The notes below the pieces were generated by a model, which had not been told where the DNA came from, searched no databases, and worked only from the letters and a program-made list of their open reading frames with translations. A stretch of DNA of 64,000 nt from SZUA-229 sp964531165 (GTDB lineage Bacteria; Pseudomonadota; Gammaproteobacteria; SZUA-229), in assembly GCA_964531165.1 (NCBI GenBank), contig CAZHEA010000006.1, positions 1 to 64,000 on the forward strand, written 5' to 3'. Positions 9,281 to 16,987 of this stretch are shown one piece after another; position 1 is the stretch's first letter, and each line of letters begins with the position of its first letter. The position numbers and the translations under genes were made by a program.

Positions 9281-9760
9281 ATGGCACCACTAAAAGCAGT
9301 ATATGAAGATTTCAGTGCATGTTGTGAAGAGTTTGTAGAAGGCGTTTCGTACCTCAGAGATCGTGCGATGCCCAAAGCGGTAAATCGTTTTCAGCAGGCT
9401 TATGAGTCTGTTGATCGTGCGGATGTTTATCATAATAAATATGGTTCATACTGTGGTCTTGCTCGGGTTTTATCCGGCGATGCAAGCGGTTTGGAAATGT
9501 GTCGTCATGCATCAAAAAATGAATTGCATGATGGTGATGTTTATTTGAACCTTGCACGAGCAGAATGGTTTTTTGAAAATCGTAAAGCGGCAATTATTGC
9601 ATTGAAAAGAGGTTTACAAATCGATAATCGTCACCCGGGTTTACGGCAGATGCGTGAACAGCTTGGTATTCGCCAGCGCAGCCCATTGCCTTTTCTGCCG
9701 CGTACGCATCCGTTGAATCATGCGTTGGGTAAATTGATGCGATTTGAGCAGGGTATTTAA
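9281..9760 (+). CDS. Small TPR-like protein of unknown function (paralogue 1)
   Basis: 159 residues, no signal peptide or membrane segment. Two or three helical TPR-like repeats are visible: EFVEGVSYLRDRAMPKAVNRF, with a repeat-like second half VYLNLARAEWFFENRKAAII followed by ALKRGLQID. The C-terminus has a proline-rich tail RSPLPFLPRTHPLN then HALGKLMR. The paired CC near residue 14 and the CGLARV...GLEMCRHA cysteines recur in the next gene. GGAG upstream gives a reasonable ribosome-binding site. Not recognised as any characterised protein; I believe similar sequences occur in other gammaproteobacteria, but function is unknown. Confidence 0.7.
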   Translation: MAPLKAVYEDFSACCEEFVEGVSYLRDRAMPKAVNRFQQAYESVDRADVYHNKYGSYCGLARVLSGDASGLEMCRHASKNELHDGDVYLNLARAEWFFENRKAAIIALKRGLQIDNRHPGLRQMREQLGIRQRSPLPFLPRTHPLNHALGKLMRFEQGI

Positions 9761-9836
9761 TATTAGAGTACTGTTATTACAGAAAAAAATAAGCAAGATT
9801 ATATTTGCAGAAACAATAAGTAGTTAGCGTGGTTGG

Positions 9837-9865
9837 CCGTAGATTTATCATCTGCGGTTTTTTTT
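9837..9865 (+). terminator. Rho-independent terminator between the two TPR-like genes
   Basis: A 7-bp stem CCGTAGA / TCTGCGG (one G-U wobble) with a 7-nt loop is followed by eight T residues. It ends the transcript of the first TPR-like gene, so the second must use read-through or a separate promoter. Confidence 0.8.
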
Positions 9866-9918
9866 GGCCCGAATTTATGATTGATGTTTTTTTAGTCTAT
9901 TTTAAAAGGAAGATAATC

Positions 9919-10386
9919 ATGCGAGCTAAGAGTTGTTTAAATAAAGATTACAGTTTGTGTTGTCCGAATTTTATTAACGGTGTGGAGTTTCTTAAGCGGG
10001 GAATGATGTCCCAGGCAAGTCACTGCTTTGAAATGGCTTATGAAAAAACCACATATAGTGATAAGTTTTATAATAAATATGCTTCATTTTGTGGTTATGC
10101 TCGAGTCGTGAAAGGTGACCGGGGCGGATTGTCAATTTGTAGAGAAGTTGCTCGTAATGAGTCAAATGATGGTGATGTTTTTTATAATCTGGCAAAATCG
10201 GAGTGGTATTTAAAAGACCGAAGGCGCACGGTAGAAAGTTTGTTGCAGGGAATCAGTGTCGATAATGCTCACACTGGAATTCAGGCATTATCCAATGAGG
10301 TGTGTATGCGAAAAAAAACACCCGTTGGTTTTCTTCCAAGAACTCATGCGGTTAATAATTTTATTGGTAAATGGCTGCGAAAATAA
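9919..10386 (+). CDS. Small TPR-like protein of unknown function (paralogue 2)
   Basis: 155 residues from the ATG at 9919, which has AAGGAAG 7 bp upstream; the frame is open further up to 9829 but that extension crosses the terminator and lacks a ribosome-binding site. It aligns end to end with the previous protein: shared CC near residue 14, NKYxSxCGxARVxxGD, GLxxCRxxxxNExxDGDV, YNLAKSEWYLKDRR and the tail VGFLPRTHAVNNFIGKWLR. This is an old tandem duplication. No known function. It lies immediately upstream of the RNase P RNA gene. Confidence 0.7.
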   Translation: MRAKSCLNKDYSLCCPNFINGVEFLKRGMMSQASHCFEMAYEKTTYSDKFYNKYASFCGYARVVKGDRGGLSICREVARNESNDGDVFYNLAKSEWYLKDRRRTVESLLQGISVDNAHTGIQALSNEVCMRKKTPVGFLPRTHAVNNFIGKWLRK

Positions 10387-10605
10387 AGAATATAGCGACT
10401 TGATCGTTATAGCGGTTAACTTATGAAAAAAAGAATAAAAATAACAACAATATAATAGCCGCTAAGTGCATAAAAACAGCCGGGTATTTTTGTGTTCATT
10501 AGTTTTTCCTTTTCATCTCAGTCATCAGGTTTCGAAATAGTCAATGTTATTCGATTGTGTTATTCGGTTGTTTTATTCGAATCATATGTCTGGTCTGAGT
10601 ATCTT

Positions 10606-10636
10606 CTGGTTTTTAAATCCTTGTTTATGATATTAT
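10606..10636 (+). promoter_or_regulatory. Probable rnpB promoter
   Basis: TATTAT at 10631-10636 ends 7 bp before the predicted mature 5' end of the RNase P RNA at 10644, the expected -10 position. The -35 is poor (CTGGTT or TGGTTT around 10606-10612). Confidence 0.5.
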
Positions 10637-10643
10637 TAGCCGC

Positions 10644-11018
10644 GAAGCTGGCTGGGCAATCGCTGTGTTATTTTCCGTGTTTATTCACGGGTAAGGTGAC
10701 ACAGAGGAAAGTCCGGGCTCCAAAGGGCAGGGTGCCAGATAACGTCTGGGGGGTGTAAGAACCCACGGCTAGTGCAGCAGAAAGATACCGCCACAACTTT
10801 GTTGGGGTAAGGGTGAAATGGTGCGGTAAGAGCGCACCGCGTTAACGGGTAACCGTTGCGGCAAGGTAAACCCCACCTGGAGCAAGACCAAATAGAGAAG
10901 CTGAGGCGCGGCCCGCGCTGCTTCTGGGTAGGTTGCTTGAGGCGCATAGTGATGTGCGTCCTAGATGAATGATTGTCACAACTTCGGTTGTACAGAACCC
11001 GGCTTACAGGCCAGCTTC
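10644..11018 (+). ncRNA. rnpB: RNase P RNA, bacterial type A
   Basis: The catalytic RNA of RNase P, which matures tRNA 5' ends. The conserved type A segments appear in order: GAGGAAAGTCCGGGCTCC, AGGGCAGGGTGCCAG, AACCCACGGCTAGTGCAGCA, ACCTGGAGCAAGACCAAATA and ACAGAACCCGGCTTACAGGC. The ends are set by the P1 helix, where GAAGCTGGC at 10644 pairs with GCCAGCTTC ending at 11018. About 375 nt, normal for the class. Position just upstream of the mraZ cluster and near rsmI is common in this group. Confidence 0.96.
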
Positions 11019-11035
11019 CCTTATTTATTCCATCG

Positions 11036-11060
11036 CCCGCGTGCATTGGTGCGCGGGGTT
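11036..11060 (+). terminator. Possible rnpB terminator hairpin
   Basis: A GC-rich hairpin (CCCGC ... GCGGG, with GCA/TGC continuing the stem past a bulge, loop TTGG) stands 18 bp after the end of the RNase P RNA. The following T tract is short (GTTTGG), so termination efficiency is uncertain. Confidence 0.5.
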
Positions 11061-11158
11061 TGGCTGTCAGTTTGAAATCAATGGATATTTTTTATTTGGC
11101 CTGGCCTGCGAATGCATTCGAATATGGCTATGTTAACCGAGCTTGAGTGTTAATTTTT

Positions 11159-11620
11159 ATGTATAAAACGATAGTTTCTCTGGTTGCTATAAGCCTGCTA
11201 TTGCAAGCTTGTGCGGGTTCTTCGGTACAGCAGAAAGAATTGGCTGATGCAGTAACGTCTACTCCATCGGGTGCGCTGGTTTATGCAAACGGCAAGGAGC
11301 TCGGGCTGACACCGTTAAGTCAGGATCTATATGACGCATTTCCCGCCGGCTGGAAAAATTCATCGTATCAGGCCCAGGGTGAGTTGATAGTAAAAATGTC
11401 TGGATGCGAGGATTTTAAATTAAATATCACTGATTACATTTTAAGTCAGCCGATTCATGCTGAATTGAATTGCGATCAACCAGAGCTGCTTGAGTCATCT
11501 GAGTCGGCGTTATCCGCGGTTGAGAAGAGACTGAATGAGTTGAAACAGCTGTACGATAAGGGTGTTATCAGCAGACAGGAATACGATGGCACTCGTCAGC
11601 GTATATTGAGTGAGCTTTAA
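11159..11620 (+). CDS. Lipoprotein with PEGA-like and C-terminal SHOCT-like segments
   Basis: 153 residues. Signal peptide MYKTIVSLVAISLLLQAC ends in a good lipobox (LQAC). The mature part starts with a PEGA-like stretch (TPSGALVYANGKELGLTPL) and ends with a SHOCT-like module (LNELKQLYDKGVISRQEY followed by DGTRQRILSEL), a short domain often placed at the end of membrane or secreted proteins and thought to mediate oligomerisation. Two internal cysteines (MSGCEDF, ELNCDQ) may form a disulfide. Start: the ATG at 11159 is preferred; a GTG at 11147 in frame is possible. Stands alone between rnpB and mraZ. Function unknown. Confidence 0.75.
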   Translation: MYKTIVSLVAISLLLQACAGSSVQQKELADAVTSTPSGALVYANGKELGLTPLSQDLYDAFPAGWKNSSYQAQGELIVKMSGCEDFKLNITDYILSQPIHAELNCDQPELLESSESALSAVEKRLNELKQLYDKGVISRQEYDGTRQRILSEL

Positions 11621-11939
11621 TAGTAAAAATATATCAGTAAATTGTATGGGTTTAGCGGTCAGTATCTAAAGCGCTGACTGTCTACTTCCCGGTTTTGTTT
11701 GATTCAAAAATCGTCAATACTATGTTTTGGAAAAATGCCTGTTTTTAATTCTCGAAAACAGCTTAAAAAAATCAGAAAATCTGTAAACACCCGCCAAACT
11801 TAAAGTGATTTATTAAGTTAGTTCTTTAACTTATTGAGTTGCCTTTTTTTATCCCGTCTATCTCCCTGTTATTTCTGTGAAACAGCTCTAAGTTGTTGTC
11901 ATATAAGGAATTATTTCCCTGTTTATGGTGTGTTTTTAC

Positions 11940-11969
11940 TTGACAGTGGTGGGGGGTGGTACCTATAGT
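11940..11969 (+). promoter_or_regulatory. Main promoter of the dcw cluster (Pmra)
   Basis: TTGACA at 11940-11945, an 18-bp spacer and TATAGT at 11964-11969. This is close to consensus and stands 117 bp before mraZ, where Pmra is found in other gammaproteobacteria. It overlaps MraZ boxes on both sides of the -10. Confidence 0.8.
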
Positions 11970-12002
11970 TAGGAAATGTGGGGAAATGTGGATGAATGTG
12001 GG
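11946..12002 (+). promoter_or_regulatory. MraZ operator: GTGG-type boxes at 10-bp spacing
   Basis: Three direct repeats GTGGG, GTGGA and GTGGG begin at 11978, 11988 and 11998, each followed by a 5-nt AT-rich spacer, the known pattern of MraZ boxes. Two further boxes, GTGGT at 11946 and 11956, keep the same 10-bp step and lie inside the promoter spacer. MraZ autorepresses its operon by binding such repeats, so the array fits negative autoregulation. Confidence 0.85.
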
Positions 12003-12086
12003 TGAAAAGGCATTTTCCGGTATGCAGATGATTTGACAATCAGATGCGTTGATAAATATAAAAATGGCGAATTTAAACGACAACTA

Positions 12087-12542
12087 ATGATATTTCGTGG
12101 CATTAACAATTTAACGCTGGATGCAAAGGGTCGAATGGCGATTCCTTCGCGTTACCGTGACCGACTCATGGAGTCTTGCGGTGGGCGTTTGATTGTGACG
12201 GTGGATCGTGATGGTTGTTTGTTGGTGTATCCACAGCATGAGTGGGAGGTGATTGAAGCGCAGCTGGCCGATTTACCCAGCCTGAATAAGCAGTCGCGGT
12301 TATTGCAGAGATTATTGATTGGACATGCCACAGAGGCGGAGCTCGATAGTCAGGGCCGAATATTATTACCCACTATGCTGCGTGAATACGCAGGGCTGGA
12401 TAAAAAATGTGTGTTAATTGGTCAGGGTAAGAAGTTTGAAATTTGGGATGAAAAACGCTGGACTGAAAATCAGCAGCGCTGGCTGGACGAAGCAGATGAT
12501 GAAGGCGAAATGCCAAGTGCTCTGGAAAGTTTGTCCTTCTAA
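12087..12542 (+). CDS. mraZ: Transcriptional regulator MraZ
   Basis: 151 residues from the ATG at 12087, matching the usual length of about 150. Two AbrB-like swapped-hairpin halves are visible: FRGINNLTLDAKGRMAIPSR at the start and AELDSQGRILLPTMLREYAG in the middle; both carry the D-x-K/Q-GR-hydrophobic-P signature. It forms a ring that binds the GTGG boxes in its own promoter. The frame is open to 12033 but family members begin at MFxG, here MIFRG. The stop overlaps the rsmH start (TAATG). Confidence 0.95.
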   Translation: MIFRGINNLTLDAKGRMAIPSRYRDRLMESCGGRLIVTVDRDGCLLVYPQHEWEVIEAQLADLPSLNKQSRLLQRLLIGHATEAELDSQGRILLPTMLREYAGLDKKCVLIGQGKKFEIWDEKRWTENQQRWLDEADDEGEMPSALESLSF

Positions 12543-13480
12543 TGGCAGCGCAAAGAGGCCAGCATCGACCGGTTCTACTAACAGAGGCGGTTGATGCGCT
12601 GGCGATAAAACCAGCGGGTTTTTATGTTGACGGTACATTCGGTCGAGGTGGGCATTCGGCAGAAATATTGGCGCGATTGGCTGAATCTGGAAAATTGTTG
12701 GCAATGGATCAGGATCCGTTGGCCATAGAAGAGGCGCAGGAAAAATTTGCTGGCGATTCAAGATTTGAAATCGTCAGGCAAAACTTTGAAAACATGGAAG
12801 ACGTAGTGCAAAGCAGAGGGATGATGCAAAAAGTTGACGGAGTATTGTTGGATATCGGGGTGTCATCGCCTCAACTGGACGATGCTTCACGGGGCTTTAG
12901 TTTTATCAGGCCCGGACCACTGGACATGCGTATGAATCCGGATGCGGGTCAGTCAGCTGCACAGTGGCTGGCAGTAGTTGAAGAATATGATTTAACAACG
13001 GTATTAATGCATTTTGGTGAAGAAAAATTTGCCCGGCGCATTGCTAATGCGATTGTTGAAAGTAGAAAACAAGCACCCATTAACGACACAGTTCAGCTGG
13101 CAAATATTATAGAAGCAGCAATTCCGGTTAAGCCTAAAAATAAACATGCTGCAACAAAAAGTTTCCAGGCGATTCGAATATATATAAATCGGGAGCTAGA
13201 GGTGTTAGAAAGCGCTTTGCAATCGGGTTTGAATGTTCTGGCTGTGGGTGGTCGACTGGCGGTTATTAGTTTTCATTCGTTAGAAGACAGAATGGTGAAA
13301 CGTTATTTTAGAAAAATGTCGCAGGGACCACAAATTCCCAAAGACATTCCTATATTGGCAAAAGATCTTGAGCAGCCGTTCAAGCTGATTGGTAAAGCCA
13401 TAAAAGCATCTAAGCAGGAGGTACTGGATAACCCCCGGTCACGCAGTTCAGTATTGCGTGTAATAGAGAGGATAAAGTGA
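12542..13480 (+). CDS. rsmH: 16S rRNA m4C1402 methyltransferase RsmH (MraW)
   Basis: 312 residues. SAM-dependent methyltransferase with HRPVLLTEAVDAL, the SAM-binding YVDGTFGRGGHSAEIL, VLLDIGVSSPQLDDASRGFSF, MRMNPD and ISFHSLEDRMVK. It N4-methylates C1402 of 16S rRNA, the same nucleotide whose ribose RsmI modifies; both genes are in this window. ATG at 12542 overlaps the mraZ stop by 1 bp, and the 3' end overlaps ftsL. Confidence 0.96.
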   Translation: MAAQRGQHRPVLLTEAVDALAIKPAGFYVDGTFGRGGHSAEILARLAESGKLLAMDQDPLAIEEAQEKFAGDSRFEIVRQNFENMEDVVQSRGMMQKVDGVLLDIGVSSPQLDDASRGFSFIRPGPLDMRMNPDAGQSAAQWLAVVEEYDLTTVLMHFGEEKFARRIANAIVESRKQAPINDTVQLANIIEAAIPVKPKNKHAATKSFQAIRIYINRELEVLESALQSGLNVLAVGGRLAVISFHSLEDRMVKRYFRKMSQGPQIPKDIPILAKDLEQPFKLIGKAIKASKQEVLDNPRSRSSVLRVIERIK

Positions 13481-13746
13481 AAATGATGTGGATTCTTGTT
13501 GCGCTAATAATTGTGGCAGTAATGGGATCGGCAATCGGAGTTATTTATAGTAAGCATCAAACCCGAAAAATATTTATCAGTTTACAAAAAATCAATAAAC
13601 AGATTGATGAGTTGGACGTTGAGTGGGGGCAGTTACAGTTAGAGCAAAGTGCATGGGCATCCCACGGAAGAATAGAAAAAATAGCACGTAAAAAATTACA
13701 AATGACATTGCCAAGGGCAAATGAAATTTTATATATAAAACAATGA
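13477..13746 (+). CDS. ftsL: Cell division protein FtsL
   Basis: 89 residues, the typical small bitopic FtsL. One membrane segment (residues 4-24, WILVALIIVAVMGSAIGVIY) is followed by a coiled-coil periplasmic part with heptad hydrophobics (ISLQKINKQIDELDVEWGQL) and the conserved end GRIEKIARKKLQM. With FtsB and FtsQ it activates FtsWI at the septum. The start is GTG at 13477 (overlap of 4 bp with rsmH) or ATG at 13483; AGAGGA at 13467-13472 can serve either. Confidence 0.9.
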   Translation: MKMMWILVALIIVAVMGSAIGVIYSKHQTRKIFISLQKINKQIDELDVEWGQLQLEQSAWASHGRIEKIARKKLQMTLPRANEILYIKQ

Positions 13747-15461
13747 AAAATAAAAATTATAAACCCCATTATCAGTTCAGACGCATGGCGGTATTATCCG
13801 TGTTTGCGTTGGTGATTGTGGGGCTGTTGTGGCGTGCGCTGGATATGCAGGTGATTAATCAGCAGTTTTTCAAGCAGCAGGGTGATGCACGTCATTTACG
13901 GGTTGTGCCTATTTCTGCGCATCGCGGTGATATCTATGATCGAAATGGTGAGCCGCTTGCAATTAGTACACCGGTTGATTCAGTGTGGGCTAATCCGAAA
14001 GAAATTAAAAAGCACCTTGGCCGGGTTGTTGAAATCGCCAAAGTTTTAAAAATCAATGCACAACATTTAAAAAGTAAATTAACTAAAAATTTAAACCGTG
14101 AATTTGTTTATATTTTACGCCAGGTGCCACCGCAAACCGCTGAAAAAATTAAATCACTGGCTATTCCAGGTGTTTATCTACAGCGAGAATATAAGCGCTA
14201 TTATCCTGCAGGTGAAGTGACTTCGCATGTTATCGGTTTTGCTAATGTTGATGACAAAGGGCAGGAAGGTCTGGAGTTGGCCTATGATGACTGGCTCAGC
14301 GGTGAGCCCGGGTCGAAGCGGGTTATTCGTGATCGACTGGGTCAGGTAATTGATGATGTTGAGCGAATTAGTACGGCGGAACCTGGTAAATCGGTACAGC
14401 TGAGTATTGATCGGCGAATCCAGTACCTTGCTTATCAGTCGCTGAAATCAGCGGTAAAAGAACACAAAGCCATTGCGGGATCCGCAGTGGTTTTAGACGT
14501 TCATACGGGAGAGATTCTGGCGATGGTTAATCAGCCGTCATTTAATGCCAATGACCGCAGTCAATTGAAACCCGGTGTTTATCGAAATCGTTCAGTCACT
14601 GATGTATTTGAGCCGGGCTCAACGATGAAGCCATTTACGATTGCCGCCGCGCTGGAAACCGGACGCTGGCATCCAAAAGATAATGTGCATACAGAGCCGG
14701 GATATTACAAAGTACAGGGCAGTACGATTAAAGATATTCGAAATTATGGAAAAATTAATTTAGAAGAAATTATTTTAAAATCCAGTAATGTCGGCATTAG
14801 TAAAGTTGCCTTATCACTGGATCAGGAACAACAGCTGAATATGTATATGAAGCTGGGCTTTGGCGTTGATAGTGGTAGTGGTTTTCCAGGTGAACGTAAT
14901 GGTAATTTACGCAGCATGCATCTGAGTGAGTTCGAGCGAGCAACAATGTCGTTTGGTTATGGCTTGTCAGTTACGCCGCTACAGTTGGCAAGGGCTTATT
15001 CTGCAATTGCGGCAGACGGTATTTTGTTTCCGGTCTCATTTTTACGCCGCGATGAAGCGGTTGAAGGTGAACGGGTGATGAGTGTGTCAACCGCTAAAAA
15101 AGTACGTCGGATGATGGAGCGGGTCGTAAGCCCTGAAGGTACAGCAAATAAAGCTTCTATTGCAAATTATCGAGTGGCGGGTAAGACCGGCACCATGCAT
15201 AAGTTCATTTCCGGCGGCTATGCAAAGGATCGATACCTTTCAGTTTTTGCCGGTATGGCCCCCGCATCAAATCCACGACTGGTTATGGTGGTAATGTTAA
15301 ATGAGCCACGCAACGGACAACATTTTGGTGGTCAGGTTGCAGCACCGGTATTTTCAAAAGTCATTTCCGGGGCATTGCGGTTACTGGACATCCCGCCGGA
15401 TGATTTAAAGTATGTACATAAAGTAACCGCTAAGAAAAAATTAAAAGGTAAGAGCGCATGA
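13743..15461 (+). CDS. ftsI: Septal peptidoglycan transpeptidase FtsI (PBP3)
   Basis: 572 residues. Short cytoplasmic tail, one membrane helix (residues 12-32), PBP dimerisation domain starting at HRGDIYDRNGEPLAIS, then the transpeptidase domain with all three catalytic motifs: S-T-M-K at residues 293-296, SSN (ILKSSNVG) and KTGT (VAGKTGTMHK). It crosslinks septal peptidoglycan together with FtsW. ATG overlaps the ftsL stop by 4 bp; the 3' end overlaps murE by 4 bp. Confidence 0.97.
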   Translation: MKNKNYKPHYQFRRMAVLSVFALVIVGLLWRALDMQVINQQFFKQQGDARHLRVVPISAHRGDIYDRNGEPLAISTPVDSVWANPKEIKKHLGRVVEIAKVLKINAQHLKSKLTKNLNREFVYILRQVPPQTAEKIKSLAIPGVYLQREYKRYYPAGEVTSHVIGFANVDDKGQEGLELAYDDWLSGEPGSKRVIRDRLGQVIDDVERISTAEPGKSVQLSIDRRIQYLAYQSLKSAVKEHKAIAGSAVVLDVHTGEILAMVNQPSFNANDRSQLKPGVYRNRSVTDVFEPGSTMKPFTIAAALETGRWHPKDNVHTEPGYYKVQGSTIKDIRNYGKINLEEIILKSSNVGISKVALSLDQEQQLNMYMKLGFGVDSGSGFPGERNGNLRSMHLSEFERATMSFGYGLSVTPLQLARAYSAIAADGILFPVSFLRRDEAVEGERVMSVSTAKKVRRMMERVVSPEGTANKASIANYRVAGKTGTMHKFISGGYAKDRYLSVFAGMAPASNPRLVMVVMLNEPRNGQHFGGQVAAPVFSKVISGALRLLDIPPDDLKYVHKVTAKKKLKGKSA

Positions 15462-16987
15462 TGGCCGCCATAAAAAACCATCAGCGGGTTATTACCTTAA
15501 AGCAGTTATTAAGTGAACTGGCTGTCAGTCAGTATTTGCCTGAAATAGAAGTCAAAGGGCTGGCGTTGGATAGTCGCCAGGCTGAGGCGGGTTATGTTTT
15601 TATTGCGCTGGAAGGCCAGATTGAACATGGTCTGGCCTATGCGGAAGCAGCAATCAGTCGGGGTGCAATCGCGGTATTATGTGACGCAAAATTTGACCAG
15701 TATTGTCAGCAAATTCTGTCAAAACTTATGTCCAGAGCTATTTGTATACCGGTGCGGGATCTAGCTGACAAACTCGGTGATATTGCAAGACAGTATTATG
15801 CAGGCCCTTCATCGAATATGTTTATTGCAGGTATTACCGGTACCGATGGGAAAACTTCGGTTAGTCACTTCATAGCGCAAGCGTTACAGCAGGCAAAAGG
15901 TACAGCAGCAATTATAGGTACATTGGGTAATGGGCCTATTGATAAACTTGAAGTATCTACACATACCACACCAGATGTTATCAGTCTGCATAAAATGTTA
16001 GCTGAGTTTGAGCAAAAAAGTATTAATGCAGTGGCAATGGAAGTGTCTTCTCATGGGCTTGATCAAAAGCGTTCAGCCGGCGTGGAATTTGATGTGGCGG
16101 TACTGACCAATTTATCAAGAGATCATCTGGATTATCACGGAAATATTGAATCGTATAAACAGGCCAAGAAAAAACTCTTTACAGAAAGTGGCGCTAAAAC
16201 ACTGGTGCTTAATATTGATGATGATTTCGGTAGCGAAATATTTTTAGAAAATAAAGATAATCAATCCATCTGGTTGTATGGTTTTGATAAAAATAGCGCA
16301 ATGCAGAGTGATCAGTATGTATATGCAAGCGATATAATTAGTCAGTCCGGTGGTATCAGTTTTATGCTGCATAGCTCGCAAGGAGTTGCAGAAGTATCGA
16401 TTAAGTTAATCGGTGAATTTAATGTTTATAATGTTCTCGCCTGCTTCTGTGTGCTGCTGGAAAATAAAATCAACTTTAATCATGCCATTAATTATGTACA
16501 AAAGTTGCAAACAGTTCCCGGAAGAATGCAGTTGCTGACTAATAAAAATCAACCGGCTGTTGTCATTGATTTTGCGCATACACCACAAGCGTTAGAACAT
16601 GCATTGCAGAATGTGCGTAAGCATACAGGTGGAAAAATAATTTGTGTGTTTGGTTGTGGTGGCAACAGAGATGCAGGTAAGCGTCCATTAATGGCGCAGG
16701 CGGCGGAAAAATATTCTGATCTGGTGATTGTTACCAATGATAATCCGCGCAATGAGAGCCCTGAAAAAATTGTTGATGATATCAGACAGGGAATTAATAA
16801 TGAACTGCAACTGATTGTAGAAATGGATAGACAAAAAGCCATACATCAAGCAATTAAAATGGCGACAGAAAATGACCTGATTTTAATTGCCGGTAAAGGT
16901 CACGAGCAATATCAGATTGTTGGCGATAAGAAAATAGCATTCAGTGATATAGATATAGCACTGTCAGAGTTAGAGGCGCTTAAATGA
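15458..16987 (+). CDS. murE: UDP-MurNAc-tripeptide synthetase MurE (meso-DAP adding)
   Basis: 509 residues with the three Mur ligase domains: N-terminal (LALDSRQAEAGYVFIALEG), central ATP-binding (IAGITGTDGKTSVSHF, AMEVSSHGLDQKR) and C-terminal (FAHTPQALEHAL, VFGCGGNRDAGKRPLMA). The motif DNPR in TNDNPRNESP is the signature of enzymes that add meso-diaminopimelate rather than lysine, so the wall is of the DAP type. Cytoplasmic. Overlaps ftsI and murF by 4 bp each. Confidence 0.96.
   Translation: MMAAIKNHQRVITLKQLLSELAVSQYLPEIEVKGLALDSRQAEAGYVFIALEGQIEHGLAYAEAAISRGAIAVLCDAKFDQYCQQILSKLMSRAICIPVRDLADKLGDIARQYYAGPSSNMFIAGITGTDGKTSVSHFIAQALQQAKGTAAIIGTLGNGPIDKLEVSTHTTPDVISLHKMLAEFEQKSINAVAMEVSSHGLDQKRSAGVEFDVAVLTNLSRDHLDYHGNIESYKQAKKKLFTESGAKTLVLNIDDDFGSEIFLENKDNQSIWLYGFDKNSAMQSDQYVYASDIISQSGGISFMLHSSQGVAEVSIKLIGEFNVYNVLACFCVLLENKINFNHAINYVQKLQTVPGRMQLLTNKNQPAVVIDFAHTPQALEHALQNVRKHTGGKIICVFGCGGNRDAGKRPLMAQAAEKYSDLVIVTNDNPRNESPEKIVDDIRQGINNELQLIVEMDRQKAIHQAIKMATENDLILIAGKGHEQYQIVGDKKIAFSDIDIALSELEALK

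Larger units (their letters stand above)
11621..12086. other. 466-bp intergenic and leader region of the dcw cluster
   Basis: The first 320 bp are AT-rich with no gene or convincing structure. The right part carries the mra promoter (11940-11969), the MraZ boxes (11946-12002) and an 84-bp untranslated leader to the mraZ start at 12087. Confidence 0.7.

Noticed and set aside
9829..9918. Upstream extension of the second TPR-like gene
   Set aside because: It runs through the terminator of the first gene; the ATG at 9919 has a proper ribosome-binding site and aligns with the paralogue.
10492..10758. Open reading frame of 88 codons leading into the RNase P RNA
   Set aside because: It overlaps the rnpB promoter and the conserved 5' part of the RNA, has no ribosome-binding site and no protein-like composition.
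10681..11046. 121-codon reverse-strand frame across rnpB
   Set aside because: Antisense to a structured RNA gene; GC-rich structure leaves frames open by chance.
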